Source: Clostridia bacterium (GTDB taxonomy: Bacteria > Bacillota > Clostridia > TANB77 > CAG-508). Taken from it: DNA of 64,000 nucleotides. Positions 28,572 through 36,742 of the stretch are shown here, piece after piece (position 1 is the first letter of the stretch; each line of letters opens with the position of its first letter). The translations under genes were made by a program, and so were the position numbers. The DNA lies in contig JAFRNM010000018.1 in assembly GCA_017430135.1 (NCBI GenBank), positions 124,001-188,000 of the forward strand. The letters run 5' to 3'. Below the pieces are notes generated by a model that saw nothing but the letters and a program-made list of their open reading frames with translations, was not told where the DNA came from and made no database searches.

Positions 28572-31022
28572 ATGGAACAAGAAATAGAACGATTTAATCC
28601 ACAAATAAATGAAGGTTTAACAGATGAACAGATAAAAAATAGAATTGAGGGAAATCTTGTAAATTATGATTCTTCAGTTCCAACCAAAAGCTTTAAACAA
28701 ATTATTTTTGATAATTTCTTTACACTTTTTAATTTATTAAATTTAGTATTAGGAATTGCTATTTTCGCTGTTGGTTCTTACAAAAATATGCTATTTTTAT
28801 GTATTATGATTATCAATACTGCAATAAGTACATTCCAAGAAATTCATTCTAAAAAAATAGTAGATAAACTAGCAATTATGGCACAATCAAAAATTAAAGT
28901 TATTCGAAATGGTAAAGAACAAGAAATTTCAATTAATGACTTAGTTTTAGATGATATTGTTGTATTTAATACTGGTAGTCAAATACCTACAGATTGCATT
29001 ATTTTACAAGGAAATGTTTTATCAAATGAGTCTTTCATCACAGGAGAGCCGGATAGTATAACAAAAGTTGAAGGCGAAATGTTACTTTCTGGAAGTTATA
29101 TTGTTGGTGGAAAGTGTTATGCAAAAGTAGAACATATTGGAGAGGAAAACTATACAGCCAAAATCTCTAGTGGGGCAAAATATGTTAAAAAAATCAATTC
29201 TGAAATAATGAAATCTTTAAATAAAATAATAAAATGGCTATCCATTGCAATTATACCTATTGGTGCCCTTTTATTTTGGAATCAAATTAACTTAGATGGC
29301 GCTACTTTAAAAGATGCTGTTGTTCAAAGTGTAGCTGCTGTTATTGGTATGATTCCTGAAGGACTTGTCCTTCTTACAAGTACAGTACTTGCTGTAAGTG
29401 TTATAAGACTTTCTAAGTCTAAAGTATTAGTTCAAGAATTATATTGTATTGAAACTTTAGCAAGAGTAGATACGCTTTGTTTAGATAAAACTGGTACTTT
29501 AACAGAAGGTAGAATGGAAGTAAGTGGATTAGTAGGTATAAAAAATGAAATTTTAAATGATGCTGAATATTTTAATGAAAATTCTTCAATTAATGCTTCA
29601 AACGCAAATATAAAAAATATCCTTGCAAATATTGCAAAATACTCAGAAGATGAAAATCCCACAATGCAAGCAATTAAAGCTAAATTCACGAATTCACTAG
29701 CACAAGAATTTGAAGTAAAAGAAAAAATTGCTTTTTCTTCTAAAACAAAATGGTCTGGAATAAGCTTTGAAAATGAAGGTACTTATGTTCTTGGAGCTCC
29801 TGAATTTATATTAAAAGAAAATTTTCAAAAATATGAAAACAAAATTAAGAATTATACAGAAAATTATAGAGTTTTAGTTATTGCACATTCAAAAAATAAT
29901 TTTAAAGATATTGATAGCAATAATAATTCGGTATTTACTGTAAAAGAGCTACCAGATGAGCTTCAACCAATTGGCTTTATTTTAATTTCTGACGTTATTA
30001 GAAAAGAAGCTTCTAAAACTTTAGAATATTTTAAAAAGCAAGATGTTGATATAAAAATAATTTCTGGAGATAATCCAATTACGGTTTCAAAAATTGCCAA
30101 AAAAGTTGGAGTTGAAAATGCAGATAAATACATAGATATGTCTACTTTAAATACAGAAGAAGAAATAGAAAATGCCGCTTTAAATTACACAATCTTTGGC
30201 AGAGTAAGCCCTACACAGAAAAAAGATTTAGTGACAGCTTTACAAAAACATGGAAAAACAGTTGCCATGACTGGTGATGGTGTAAATGATGTTCTTGCTT
30301 TAAAAACTGCAGATTGCAGTATTGCAATGGCTAATGGAAGTGATGCAACCAAAAATGTTTCTCAACTAATTTTATTAGATTCTAACTTTGCATCTATGCC
30401 TAAAGTCGTTGGTGAAGGAAGGCGAACAATAAATAATATCGAGCGTTCTGCCTCATTATTCTTGGTAAAAACAATATATTCTAGTGTATTAGCATTGTTA
30501 TTCTTATTTTTGAGCCAGGGATATCCATTTGAGCCAATACATTTAAGTTTAATTAGTGTAGTAACTATTGGAATTCCATCATTTATGCTAGCATTAGAAC
30601 CTAATAATGATAGAATACATGGAAACTTTTTAAAAAATGTAATATCAAAAGCAATACCTACTGCTTTGACTACAATTATTAGTATTTTAGTAATCGCATT
30701 CGCATTAAAATTAGGCAAAATACCTGAAAGTGCATACTCAACATTATGCGTAATTGCAACTGGAATATCTGGATTCTCACTATTATTCACACTTTCTAAA
30801 TCCAGAAAAAGCGAAAAAACAAAACTTTTTGTATCACCATATAGACTTATACTATCAATAATATTAGTTGGATTATTCATAATAGGCTTGACATATTTAA
30901 ATTGGTGGTTTAATATTGTAGAGTTAGTACCAATATTAAAATATATTGGTGGCATTGCAATTTTGACAATAGTTGATTTTATAGTTTTAAAATTTATATT
31001 TAGAAAGATTTTTAAGATTTAG
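28572..31022 (+). CDS. P-type cation-transporting ATPase (CtpE-like)
   Basis: An 816-residue P-type ATPase. The actuator domain carries TGEPDS (near residue 157), the membrane helix M4 carries MIPEGLVLL (near 258), and the phosphorylation motif DKTGTLTEG lies near residue 304. The hinge motif MTGDGVND lies near 566 and six C-terminal membrane segments follow. TGEP instead of TGES, together with the PEGL helix, resembles the CtpE group of the P-II lineage, reported to handle calcium; the ion here is not determined. The ATG follows GAGGTAAAA. The multidrug-export family gene follows after 44 bp and may be co-transcribed. Confidence 0.9.
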   Translation: MEQEIERFNPQINEGLTDEQIKNRIEGNLVNYDSSVPTKSFKQIIFDNFFTLFNLLNLVLGIAIFAVGSYKNMLFLCIMIINTAISTFQEIHSKKIVDKLAIMAQSKIKVIRNGKEQEISINDLVLDDIVVFNTGSQIPTDCIILQGNVLSNESFITGEPDSITKVEGEMLLSGSYIVGGKCYAKVEHIGEENYTAKISSGAKYVKKINSEIMKSLNKIIKWLSIAIIPIGALLFWNQINLDGATLKDAVVQSVAAVIGMIPEGLVLLTSTVLAVSVIRLSKSKVLVQELYCIETLARVDTLCLDKTGTLTEGRMEVSGLVGIKNEILNDAEYFNENSSINASNANIKNILANIAKYSEDENPTMQAIKAKFTNSLAQEFEVKEKIAFSSKTKWSGISFENEGTYVLGAPEFILKENFQKYENKIKNYTENYRVLVIAHSKNNFKDIDSNNNSVFTVKELPDELQPIGFILISDVIRKEASKTLEYFKKQDVDIKIISGDNPITVSKIAKKVGVENADKYIDMSTLNTEEEIENAALNYTIFGRVSPTQKKDLVTALQKHGKTVAMTGDGVNDVLALKTADCSIAMANGSDATKNVSQLILLDSNFASMPKVVGEGRRTINNIERSASLFLVKTIYSSVLALLFLFLSQGYPFEPIHLSLISVVTIGIPSFMLALEPNNDRIHGNFLKNVISKAIPTALTTIISILVIAFALKLGKIPESAYSTLCVIATGISGFSLLFTLSKSRKSEKTKLFVSPYRLILSIILVGLFIIGLTYLNWWFNIVELVPILKYIGGIAILTIVDFIVLKFIFRKIFKI

Positions 31023-31066
31023 TTCTGGTAAAATATATAACAAAATAAAGATAGGAGAAATTAAAA

Positions 31067-31627
31067 ATGAGCACATTACCAATATTTATGAAATATATAA
31101 TTGTGGCACTAATCAGTATGGTGCCGGTTGTTGAATTAAGAGGCGCAATCCCTGTTGCCGAAAGCTTAGGCCTAGACATATTCATCTATTATCCAATAGC
31201 AATAATAGCAAATATGATTCCTGTTCCATTCATTTATCTATTTGCAAGAAAAGTACTAGAATGGGGTAAAGACAAAAAAATCATCGGAAAATTCTTTACA
31301 TGGTGCTTAGAAAAAGGTGAAAAAGGTGGAGCCAAATTAAAAGAAAAAGCTGGAGAAACAGGAACATTTTTTGCACTACTTTTATTTGTTGGAATTCCTA
31401 TTCCTGGAACAGGTGCATGGACCGGAACACTTGCAGCAAGTTTTTTAAAGCTAGGATTTAAAACTAGCATAATTGCTGTAATGCTAGGAGTTCTTATTGC
31501 AGGAATTATTATGTCAGTAGGTAGCAAAATAGTAGCAGTACTTGGTTGGGCAGGTTTAATTGGAATAATTATTGCTATTATTATTATAGTTGCAATTACA
31601 TTAATAATTAAGAAAAACAAAAAATAA
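31067..31627 (+). CDS. Small multidrug-export family membrane protein (COG2426)
   Basis: A 186-residue integral membrane protein. The family signature VPVVELRGAIPVAESLG near the N-terminus and the internal GIPIPGTGAWTGTLAASF are typical of the COG2426/'Sm_multidrug_ex' family. Four to five hydrophobic segments are visible, and the C-terminal one is very rich in isoleucine, ending in KKNKK. Export of drugs is a family name rather than a proven function. ATG at 31067 is preceded by AGGAGA. A two-way terminator follows the stop codon. Confidence 0.85.
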   Translation: MSTLPIFMKYIIVALISMVPVVELRGAIPVAESLGLDIFIYYPIAIIANMIPVPFIYLFARKVLEWGKDKKIIGKFFTWCLEKGEKGGAKLKEKAGETGTFFALLLFVGIPIPGTGAWTGTLAASFLKLGFKTSIIAVMLGVLIAGIIMSVGSKIVAVLGWAGLIGIIIAIIIIVAITLIIKKNKK

Positions 31628-31646
31628 AACAACCTATGGTTGTTTT
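31626..31646. terminator. Bidirectional terminator between convergent genes
   Basis: AAAACAACC-TAT-GGTTGTTTT is a perfect 9-bp stem with a T-rich tail on the plus strand and a similar one on the minus strand. It serves the export-family gene (+) and the helicase gene (-). Confidence 0.85.
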
Positions 31647-31651
31647 ATTTT

Positions 31652-33970
31652 TTAATTAATTATTTCTAATCCAGCAAATTTTGCCATAAGCCTTTTATGC
31701 CCTACTTTATCAAAGCTAATATCTACTTTTAAATCCTCACCTTCTGGCTCTATAACATTTATAGTACCTTCACCAAACTTTTTATGGAATACCCTTTGTC
31801 CTTCTTTATATTGGGATAAATCGACATTTGTATTTTTCTTTGATGTTAATTTACTTAAAAAGCTTTCTGCTGTTCTAAATTGGAATCCATTATTATTTAC
31901 AGCACTACTTGCAGCAACTGCAGGTTCTTTTTCTCCCAAACTATATGTTTTAATTTTTCCTCCAGTAGTATTTCCTCCATAAGTCCATTTGTATGAGCTA
32001 TCTCCAAAGCTATTTGAACTACTTGTACTTTTAAAAGCATCCTCATATCCTTCTAAAAGCTCTTGAGGTATTTCTTTTAAAAATCTTGACATTGGATTGC
32101 AACTTGTTGAACCAAATATTGTTCTTTTTTTGCTACATGTTAAAAATAAGTTTTCTTTTGCTCTTGTAATACCAACATAACATAGTCTTCTTTCTTCTTC
32201 AAGCTCCTTTGGTTCTCCAATAGATTGATGTCCTGGGAATATTCCCTCTTCCATTCCAACTAAGAATACAACTGGAAATTCCAAACCTTTTGCACTATGT
32301 AATGTCATAAGTGTAACACTTTCTTCTGTTTCTTCCATGTTGTCTAAATCACTTGACAAAGTAATACCCTCTAAGAATTCAGCTAAAGAGTTTTCTGCGA
32401 ATTGTTCTTCAAACTCTATTGCAACTGTTAAAAATTCGTCTAAGTTCTCTAATCTACTTTCTGCTTCTGTTGTCTTTTCTTCTTCCAATGCCTTTGTATA
32501 ACCCGTTTTTTTCAATGTTAGTTTTATCAAATCTGAAATTTTACATTCCTCATCTTGAGCTTTAGCTCTTAATTCTTCTATTACATTTATAAATTCCCTA
32601 GATTTTAGATAAACTCTATTTAATCCATAATCAGCTGCTTCTTTAATTACATTATACATTGAAATTCCTTTTGCATTTGCTATTTCTTCAATTCCATCTA
32701 GGCTTGTTTTTCCAATTCCTCTCTTAGGCTCATTTATAATTCTTTTTAAACTTATATTATCAGAAGTATTATAAATAAGTCTTAAATATGCAATTGCGTC
32801 TTTAATTTCTTTTCTCTCATAGAATTTTAATCCACCTATAATCTTATAAGGAATTCCTTCTCTTCTAAATATATCTTCTATTGCACGAGATTGTGAGTTC
32901 ATTCTATAAAGAACCGCAAAATCAGAATATTTATAATACTCTTCTCTTTTTAAATGTTCTATTTGTTCAACAATATAACTTCCTTCATCATATTCATTAT
33001 CTGCATTATATACTTTAGGCAAATTACCTATATCATTTTCTGTCCATAGCTTTTTCTCATATTTCACTTCATTATTTTTTATTACTGCATTAGCAACCTT
33101 TAATATATTACCCGTACATCTGTAATTTTGCTCTAATTTGATAATTTTAGTACCTGGAAAATCTTTTTCAAAGTTTAATATGTTTGTTATATCTGCACCC
33201 CTGAAGCTATATATTCCTTGGTCGTTATCTCCTACGACTGTAATATTTCCATTAACTGATGCTAATAATGTTATTAATGTGAATTGAGCTTTGTTTGTAT
33301 CTTGATACTCATCAACCAAAACATATTTGAATTTATTTGCATAATAATCTAAGACATCCGGATTTTCCATTAAAATCTTTATTGTATAATTGATTATATC
33401 GTCAAAATCTATTGCATTATTCTCTTTTAATCTTTTTTGATATAATTCATATACATTTCCAATTTTTTCTTTTCTAAAATCCCCATGTGCTCTCGCTAAA
33501 AAGTCTGCAGGCTCAAGCATTTCATTTTTAGCATTGCTTATTTCAGATTGAACACTTCTTTCTGAAAAAAGCTTGTCATCCATTTGTAAATCTTTTAGAC
33601 AATTTTTTATCAATGTTTTTTGGTCTGATGTATCAAAAATTAGAAATGTTGAATCAAATCCAATTCTATCAATAAATCTTCTTAATATTTTCACACAAAT
33701 TGAGTGAAATGTTCCAACCCACATATCATTTGAAACATCACCAATTAATCCAGCTATTCTTTCTTTCATTTCGTTAGCAGCTTTGTTTGTAAATGTAATT
33801 GCTAATATTTCCCATGGTTTTACATTTTTTTCTTGTAATATATATGCTATTTTATGTGTTAATACTTTAGTTTTACCACTTCCAGCTCCTGCTATTACAA
33901 GACATGGACCATCTGTATTTACAACTGCTTCATATTGTTTATCATTTAATCCTTTTAATATATCTTGCAT
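31652..33970 (-). CDS. pcrA: ATP-dependent DNA helicase UvrD/PcrA
   Basis: A 772-residue superfamily 1A helicase that unwinds DNA 3'-to-5' in repair and removes recombination intermediates. Motif I is AGAGSGKT (residues ~28-35), motif Ia follows in AITFTNKAA, motif II is VDEYQDTN (near 220), motif III VGDNDQGIYSFRGAD and motif VI YVGITRAKE near 600. The C-terminal end (~715-770, GQRVFHKKFGEGTINVIE) is the Tudor-like domain of PcrA that contacts RNA polymerase. Length and order fit PcrA. The start ATG at 33970 has only a moderate GAAACGGAGA purine region upstream. Confidence 0.93.
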   Translation of the reverse strand: MQDILKGLNDKQYEAVVNTDGPCLVIAGAGSGKTKVLTHKIAYILQEKNVKPWEILAITFTNKAANEMKERIAGLIGDVSNDMWVGTFHSICVKILRRFIDRIGFDSTFLIFDTSDQKTLIKNCLKDLQMDDKLFSERSVQSEISNAKNEMLEPADFLARAHGDFRKEKIGNVYELYQKRLKENNAIDFDDIINYTIKILMENPDVLDYYANKFKYVLVDEYQDTNKAQFTLITLLASVNGNITVVGDNDQGIYSFRGADITNILNFEKDFPGTKIIKLEQNYRCTGNILKVANAVIKNNEVKYEKKLWTENDIGNLPKVYNADNEYDEGSYIVEQIEHLKREEYYKYSDFAVLYRMNSQSRAIEDIFRREGIPYKIIGGLKFYERKEIKDAIAYLRLIYNTSDNISLKRIINEPKRGIGKTSLDGIEEIANAKGISMYNVIKEAADYGLNRVYLKSREFINVIEELRAKAQDEECKISDLIKLTLKKTGYTKALEEEKTTEAESRLENLDEFLTVAIEFEEQFAENSLAEFLEGITLSSDLDNMEETEESVTLMTLHSAKGLEFPVVFLVGMEEGIFPGHQSIGEPKELEEERRLCYVGITRAKENLFLTCSKKRTIFGSTSCNPMSRFLKEIPQELLEGYEDAFKSTSSSNSFGDSSYKWTYGGNTTGGKIKTYSLGEKEPAVAASSAVNNNGFQFRTAESFLSKLTSKKNTNVDLSQYKEGQRVFHKKFGEGTINVIEPEGEDLKVDISFDKVGHKRLMAKFAGLEIIN

Positions 33971-34071
33971 TTTTTTCTCCGTTTCTTCTCTAATATTTTT
34001 TATAATCTATTGCCCAATAAGTCTTTGGAAATTATATATTTTTTAATTATTAACATTAGGAGGTGAAATAA

Positions 34072-34533
34072 ATGACAGATACTCAAAGAGATGAAATTCT
34101 TCTTAATCTTGTTGATAAACTTGATAAAAACATAGAGTTTACTAAGAAGATTGATGATAAACTTAATGAAAACATAGAGTTTACTAAGAAGATTGATGAT
34201 AAACTTAATGAAAACATAGAGTTTACTAAGAAGATTGATGATAAACTTAATGAAAACATAGAGTTTACTAAGAAGATTAATGATAAACTTGATGAAAACA
34301 TAGAGTTTACTAAGAAGATTGATGATAAACTTAATGAAAACATAGAGTTTACTAAAAGAATTCATAATTCAGTTGCTGTTATAGAAGAAGAACATGGAAC
34401 GAAATTAGAGGCATTGTTTGATGGCTATAAGGCAAATTCCGAAAAACTTGATAATATTCAACAAGATATCAGCAATATTTATTCAATTTTAAACAAACAT
34501 GAAGATCAAATATATTTATTAAAATCAAATTAA
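34072..34533 (+). CDS. Coiled-coil protein with 14-residue tandem repeats
   Basis: A 153-residue cytoplasmic protein. Residues ~18-100 are five near-identical copies plus one partial copy of a 14-residue unit (NIEFTKKIDDKLNE), a heptad-like pattern expected to form a long coiled coil. The C-terminal part (VAVIEEEHGTKLEALFDGY...DNIQQDISNIYSIL) resembles other small DUF-type coiled-coil proteins. ATG at 34072 is preceded by AGGAGG. The repeats are 42 bp at DNA level, so long false open frames appear on the opposite strand. The role is unknown. Confidence 0.75.
   Translation: MTDTQRDEILLNLVDKLDKNIEFTKKIDDKLNENIEFTKKIDDKLNENIEFTKKIDDKLNENIEFTKKINDKLDENIEFTKKIDDKLNENIEFTKRIHNSVAVIEEEHGTKLEALFDGYKANSEKLDNIQQDISNIYSILNKHEDQIYLLKSN
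34129..34362 (+). repeat. 42-bp tandem repeat array within the coiled-coil gene
   Basis: About 5.5 head-to-tail copies of a 42-bp unit beginning AACATAGAGTTTACTAAGAA. Three copies are identical, one carries two changes (AAT and GAT substitutions), and the last diverges after AAA. Near-identity suggests recent expansion by slippage or unequal recombination. Confidence 0.85.
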
Positions 34534-34563
34534 TTTTAATTCAAAATTTCAGATGGGCTAAAC

Positions 34564-34605
34564 AAACACTCACATAATTATTTCTATATAATATTGTGAG
34601 TGTTT
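34564..34605. terminator. Bidirectional terminator
   Basis: AAACACTCACA pairs with TGTGAGTGTTT across a 20-nt loop, followed by TATTTT. It lies between the coiled-coil gene (+) and the ZIP gene (-). Confidence 0.75.
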
Positions 34606-34616
34606 TATTTTAACTA

Positions 34617-35360
34617 TTATATGGTTGTAGCTAAAATTCCTAATAAAAATCCTAACATATTTCCTACTGCACTCATTCTGCCACTATATAATTTATTGGC
34701 TTCTGGTAACAATTCTCCGTGATACTATATAAAGCATTGCACCTGCAGCAAAACTTAAACAAATTGATATTACTTTTTGAGATATTGAACCTACTATTGA
34801 ACCAATTAAGGCTCCAATACCTGTTGCAATTCCTGATAAAACTACGTAAAAGATAATTTTCCATGCCTTCATTCCACCATTTTTCATCGGAACAGCCATA
34901 CTAATACCGTTCTGGAATATCATGTAAACATATTGCAATTGCTAAGCCTAATCCTAGTTTAACCGATGTTTCAAAACCCGACCCAATTGCTAAGCCCTCT
35001 GGTATATTATGTATTGCAAGACCAATACTAACTATTATTCCAGTTTTTAAAAGACTATTGGAGCCTTTTTTATTTATCCCATTTATATTAAACTTTTTTT
35101 GTACAAGTAAATCACAATAAATCATTACTGCAATTCCAACCAAAACTCCTATTATTACATAAGATATTTGACTAATATCTAATGCTTCTGGTATTAAATC
35201 AAAACAAACAACTGACATCATAAGCCCGTGATGCAAATGATAAAATAAAACTTAAGAACTTATTTGATTTTTTATTTATAACAACTCCAATTATTCCACC
35301 AATTGTTGTACCGGCTGTACCAAAAAATAAGCCAAGCAAAGCTGTTTTTGCTATTTCCAT
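34617..35360 (-). CDS. ZIP-family metal transporter, read through three CGG frameshifts
   Basis: After skipping one C at each of three CGG codons (35228-35226, 34909-34907, 34719-34717) the gene is one frame of 246 residues (744-3 bases, divisible by three), the normal ZIP length. It starts MEIAKTALLGLFFGTAGTT at ATG 35360 with GAGGTG upstream and ends GILATTI. Eight hydrophobic segments are visible. The metal-site helices read HNIPEGLAIGSGF and HDIPE-GISMAVP, the second split exactly at a CGG. The other two sites restore FAS-GLMMS and IVS-GELLPEA. ZIP proteins import zinc, iron or manganese. Conventional calling gives three fragments and would mark it as a pseudogene, but every break has the same CGG form and there is no other damage. 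Confidence 0.85.
34717..34719 (-). other. CGG +1 frameshift site 3 in the ZIP gene
   Basis: The frame reads GTA TCA CGG AGA ATT and reaches TAA eight codons after the CGG. Skipping the C gives TCA GGA GAA TTG TTA CCA (SGELLP). Confidence 0.85.
34907..34909 (-). other. CGG +1 frameshift site 2 in the ZIP gene
   Basis: The frame reads CCA GAA CGG TAT TAG. Skipping the C gives GAA GGT ATT AGT ATG and restores the conserved H-D-I-P-E-G motif. Confidence 0.9.
35226..35228 (-). other. CGG +1 frameshift site 1 in the ZIP gene
   Basis: The frame reads GCA TCA CGG GCT TAT. Skipping the C gives TCA GGG CTT ATG ATG (SGLMM), the conserved small-residue helix of ZIP proteins. Confidence 0.85.
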
Positions 35361-35471
35361 ATATTAACACCTCTTCGCTTAAGCTTATGTCATTCGCTTA
35401 TTTTTTATAACTATATCTTATAGGGAATCTTTTTATATTATACAAAAATTATAAGAATCTCCATATAATAT

Positions 35472-35509
35472 AAAAGCCATGTAATTAAATTTATAATTAC
35501 ATGGCTTTT
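35472..35509 (-). terminator. Terminator of the tRNA-Arg gene
   Basis: AAAAGCCATGTAATTA and TAATTACATGGCTTTT form a perfect stem directly after the tRNA 3' end on the minus strand. Confidence 0.75.
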
Positions 35510-35585
<76 letters not shown>

Positions 35586-35596
35586 ATTTATAGGTT

Positions 35597-35627
35597 AAAT
35601 AGGAAAGTTATATTAACTTTCCTATTT
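35597..35627. terminator. 14-bp perfect stem-loop
   Basis: AAATAGGAAAGTTA and TAACTTTCCTATTT enclose TAT. The T-rich tail (GGCTTTTTTT) is on the plus-strand side, so as a terminator for the small minus-strand gene upstream it would be weak. It also separates that gene from the tRNA. Confidence 0.5.
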
Positions 35628-35635
35628 GGCTTTTT

Positions 35636-35785
35636 TTAGTTATTCCATAGTCTTTCTATTTTTTCGTCTACATTTTGTTCAACTATTCTTTCAATTTCTT
35701 CTATACTCAGCCTCGGTTCAGGGTCATCCTGTTCCATTGCTTCTTTGTTTGCTTTACTTTTAAATAAATTTTGAAAAAGTTTCAA
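35636..35785 (-). CDS. Small hypothetical acidic protein
   Basis: A 49-residue frame starting at TTG 35785 with GGAGG 10 nt upstream (GGAGGCTTAAATAAAG before TTG). It begins KLFQNLFKSKANKEAM and ends in a charged helix (LSIEEIERIVEQNVDEKIER). I do not recognise a family. A ribosome-binding site at sensible spacing and a stem-loop after the stop codon support it, but it is short. Confidence 0.45.
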   Translation of the reverse strand: MKLFQNLFKSKANKEAMEQDDPEPRLSIEEIERIVEQNVDEKIERLWNN

Positions 35786-35875
35786 CTTTATTTAAGCCTC
35801 CATTCATAATTATTTAGGTATTTAAAAATAACCTTTTATATTATATACTGCATTTTATAAAAAAGCAAGTATTAT

Positions 35876-36730
35876 TTAGTTTAAAATTCCACCTATTATT
35901 CCACCTAATGTATTGCTTTTTGTATCTGCTGCATTTGGAGCTACAGAATTTGTAGATGAAAATAATGAATTTGTAGGAGCAACAGGGCTCATTAAAACTT
36001 TTCCAGTTCCACGATATACATTTAATAGGCCTTCCCCTGAAGCAGCTGAACCAATTAATGTTTTTGTTGTTCTTTCAACCGTAAAATCTAAAGATGTTGT
36101 CCAACAAACTGCTTGCCTTCCATCGATTTTTAGCTCTTCATTATTAAGCTCTATTTCAATTAATTCTTCTTCTGGTACATTACTTTCTAATACCGCAATA
36201 CCATTTCCTTTAAGATTTACATTCCATAATCCTTCATTTCCAAGTACTGCAGATGATATTGTTTTTCTTCGTGTTATTCCGATATCTACATTATTATCAC
36301 ATGCTAGGAACATTCCATCTTCTATTGTTACACCAGAATTTTCCCAAGCTCCTACATCACATAAAATAAGATATTTATATGTTGGTTCTAAAACTACAAT
36401 TCCATTTCCAGAATATACAGGTTTTACAGCAGATTCTCCTGTAACAGCACCTTTAAACATTTTTCCAATGAAATCTCCAGCCCCTTTAACATTTGTTTCA
36501 ACTTTGATATTTCCAGTCATCCATTGTAAAGCACCTGCTTGTAATGTAATAGAATTCCCATTTAATTTTGCAACTACTTGGCGACGTCTTACATTCATTT
36601 GTGACATAAAATATTGTGCTGTTGCATTATAAGGACTTACACTTAAATCCTTTGCATATTCTAAAATGCTAAAGTTTCCCATTTGTTTTACGATTTTTCT
36701 ATCATCGTTTGTAAAATTTCTAATTTCCAT
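35876..36730 (-). CDS. AIM24-family protein
   Basis: A 284-residue cytoplasmic beta-rich protein of the AIM24/DUF124 family. The visible signature is FMSQMNVRRRQVVAKLNG early, LQAGALQWMTGNIKVET, GGTG-like YRGTGKVLMSP near the C-terminus and many alternating Gly/Val strands. Bacterial members have no settled function; the name comes from a yeast mitochondrial protein. It follows the phosphoglucomutase gene after 12 bp and has GGAGG before its ATG, so the two are probably one transcript. The C-terminal 30 residues are low-complexity (SSTNSVAPNAADTKS). Confidence 0.85.
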   Translation of the reverse strand: MEIRNFTNDDRKIVKQMGNFSILEYAKDLSVSPYNATAQYFMSQMNVRRRQVVAKLNGNSITLQAGALQWMTGNIKVETNVKGAGDFIGKMFKGAVTGESAVKPVYSGNGIVVLEPTYKYLILCDVGAWENSGVTIEDGMFLACDNNVDIGITRRKTISSAVLGNEGLWNVNLKGNGIAVLESNVPEEELIEIELNNEELKIDGRQAVCWTTSLDFTVERTTKTLIGSAASGEGLLNVYRGTGKVLMSPVAPTNSLFSSTNSVAPNAADTKSNTLGGIIGGILN

Positions 36731-36742
36731 TTTTTACCTCCA

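Noticed and set aside
34000..34365. Long minus-strand frames opposite the coiled-coil gene
   Set aside because: They are artefacts of the 42-bp repeat, which keeps any frame open; they lack start signals.
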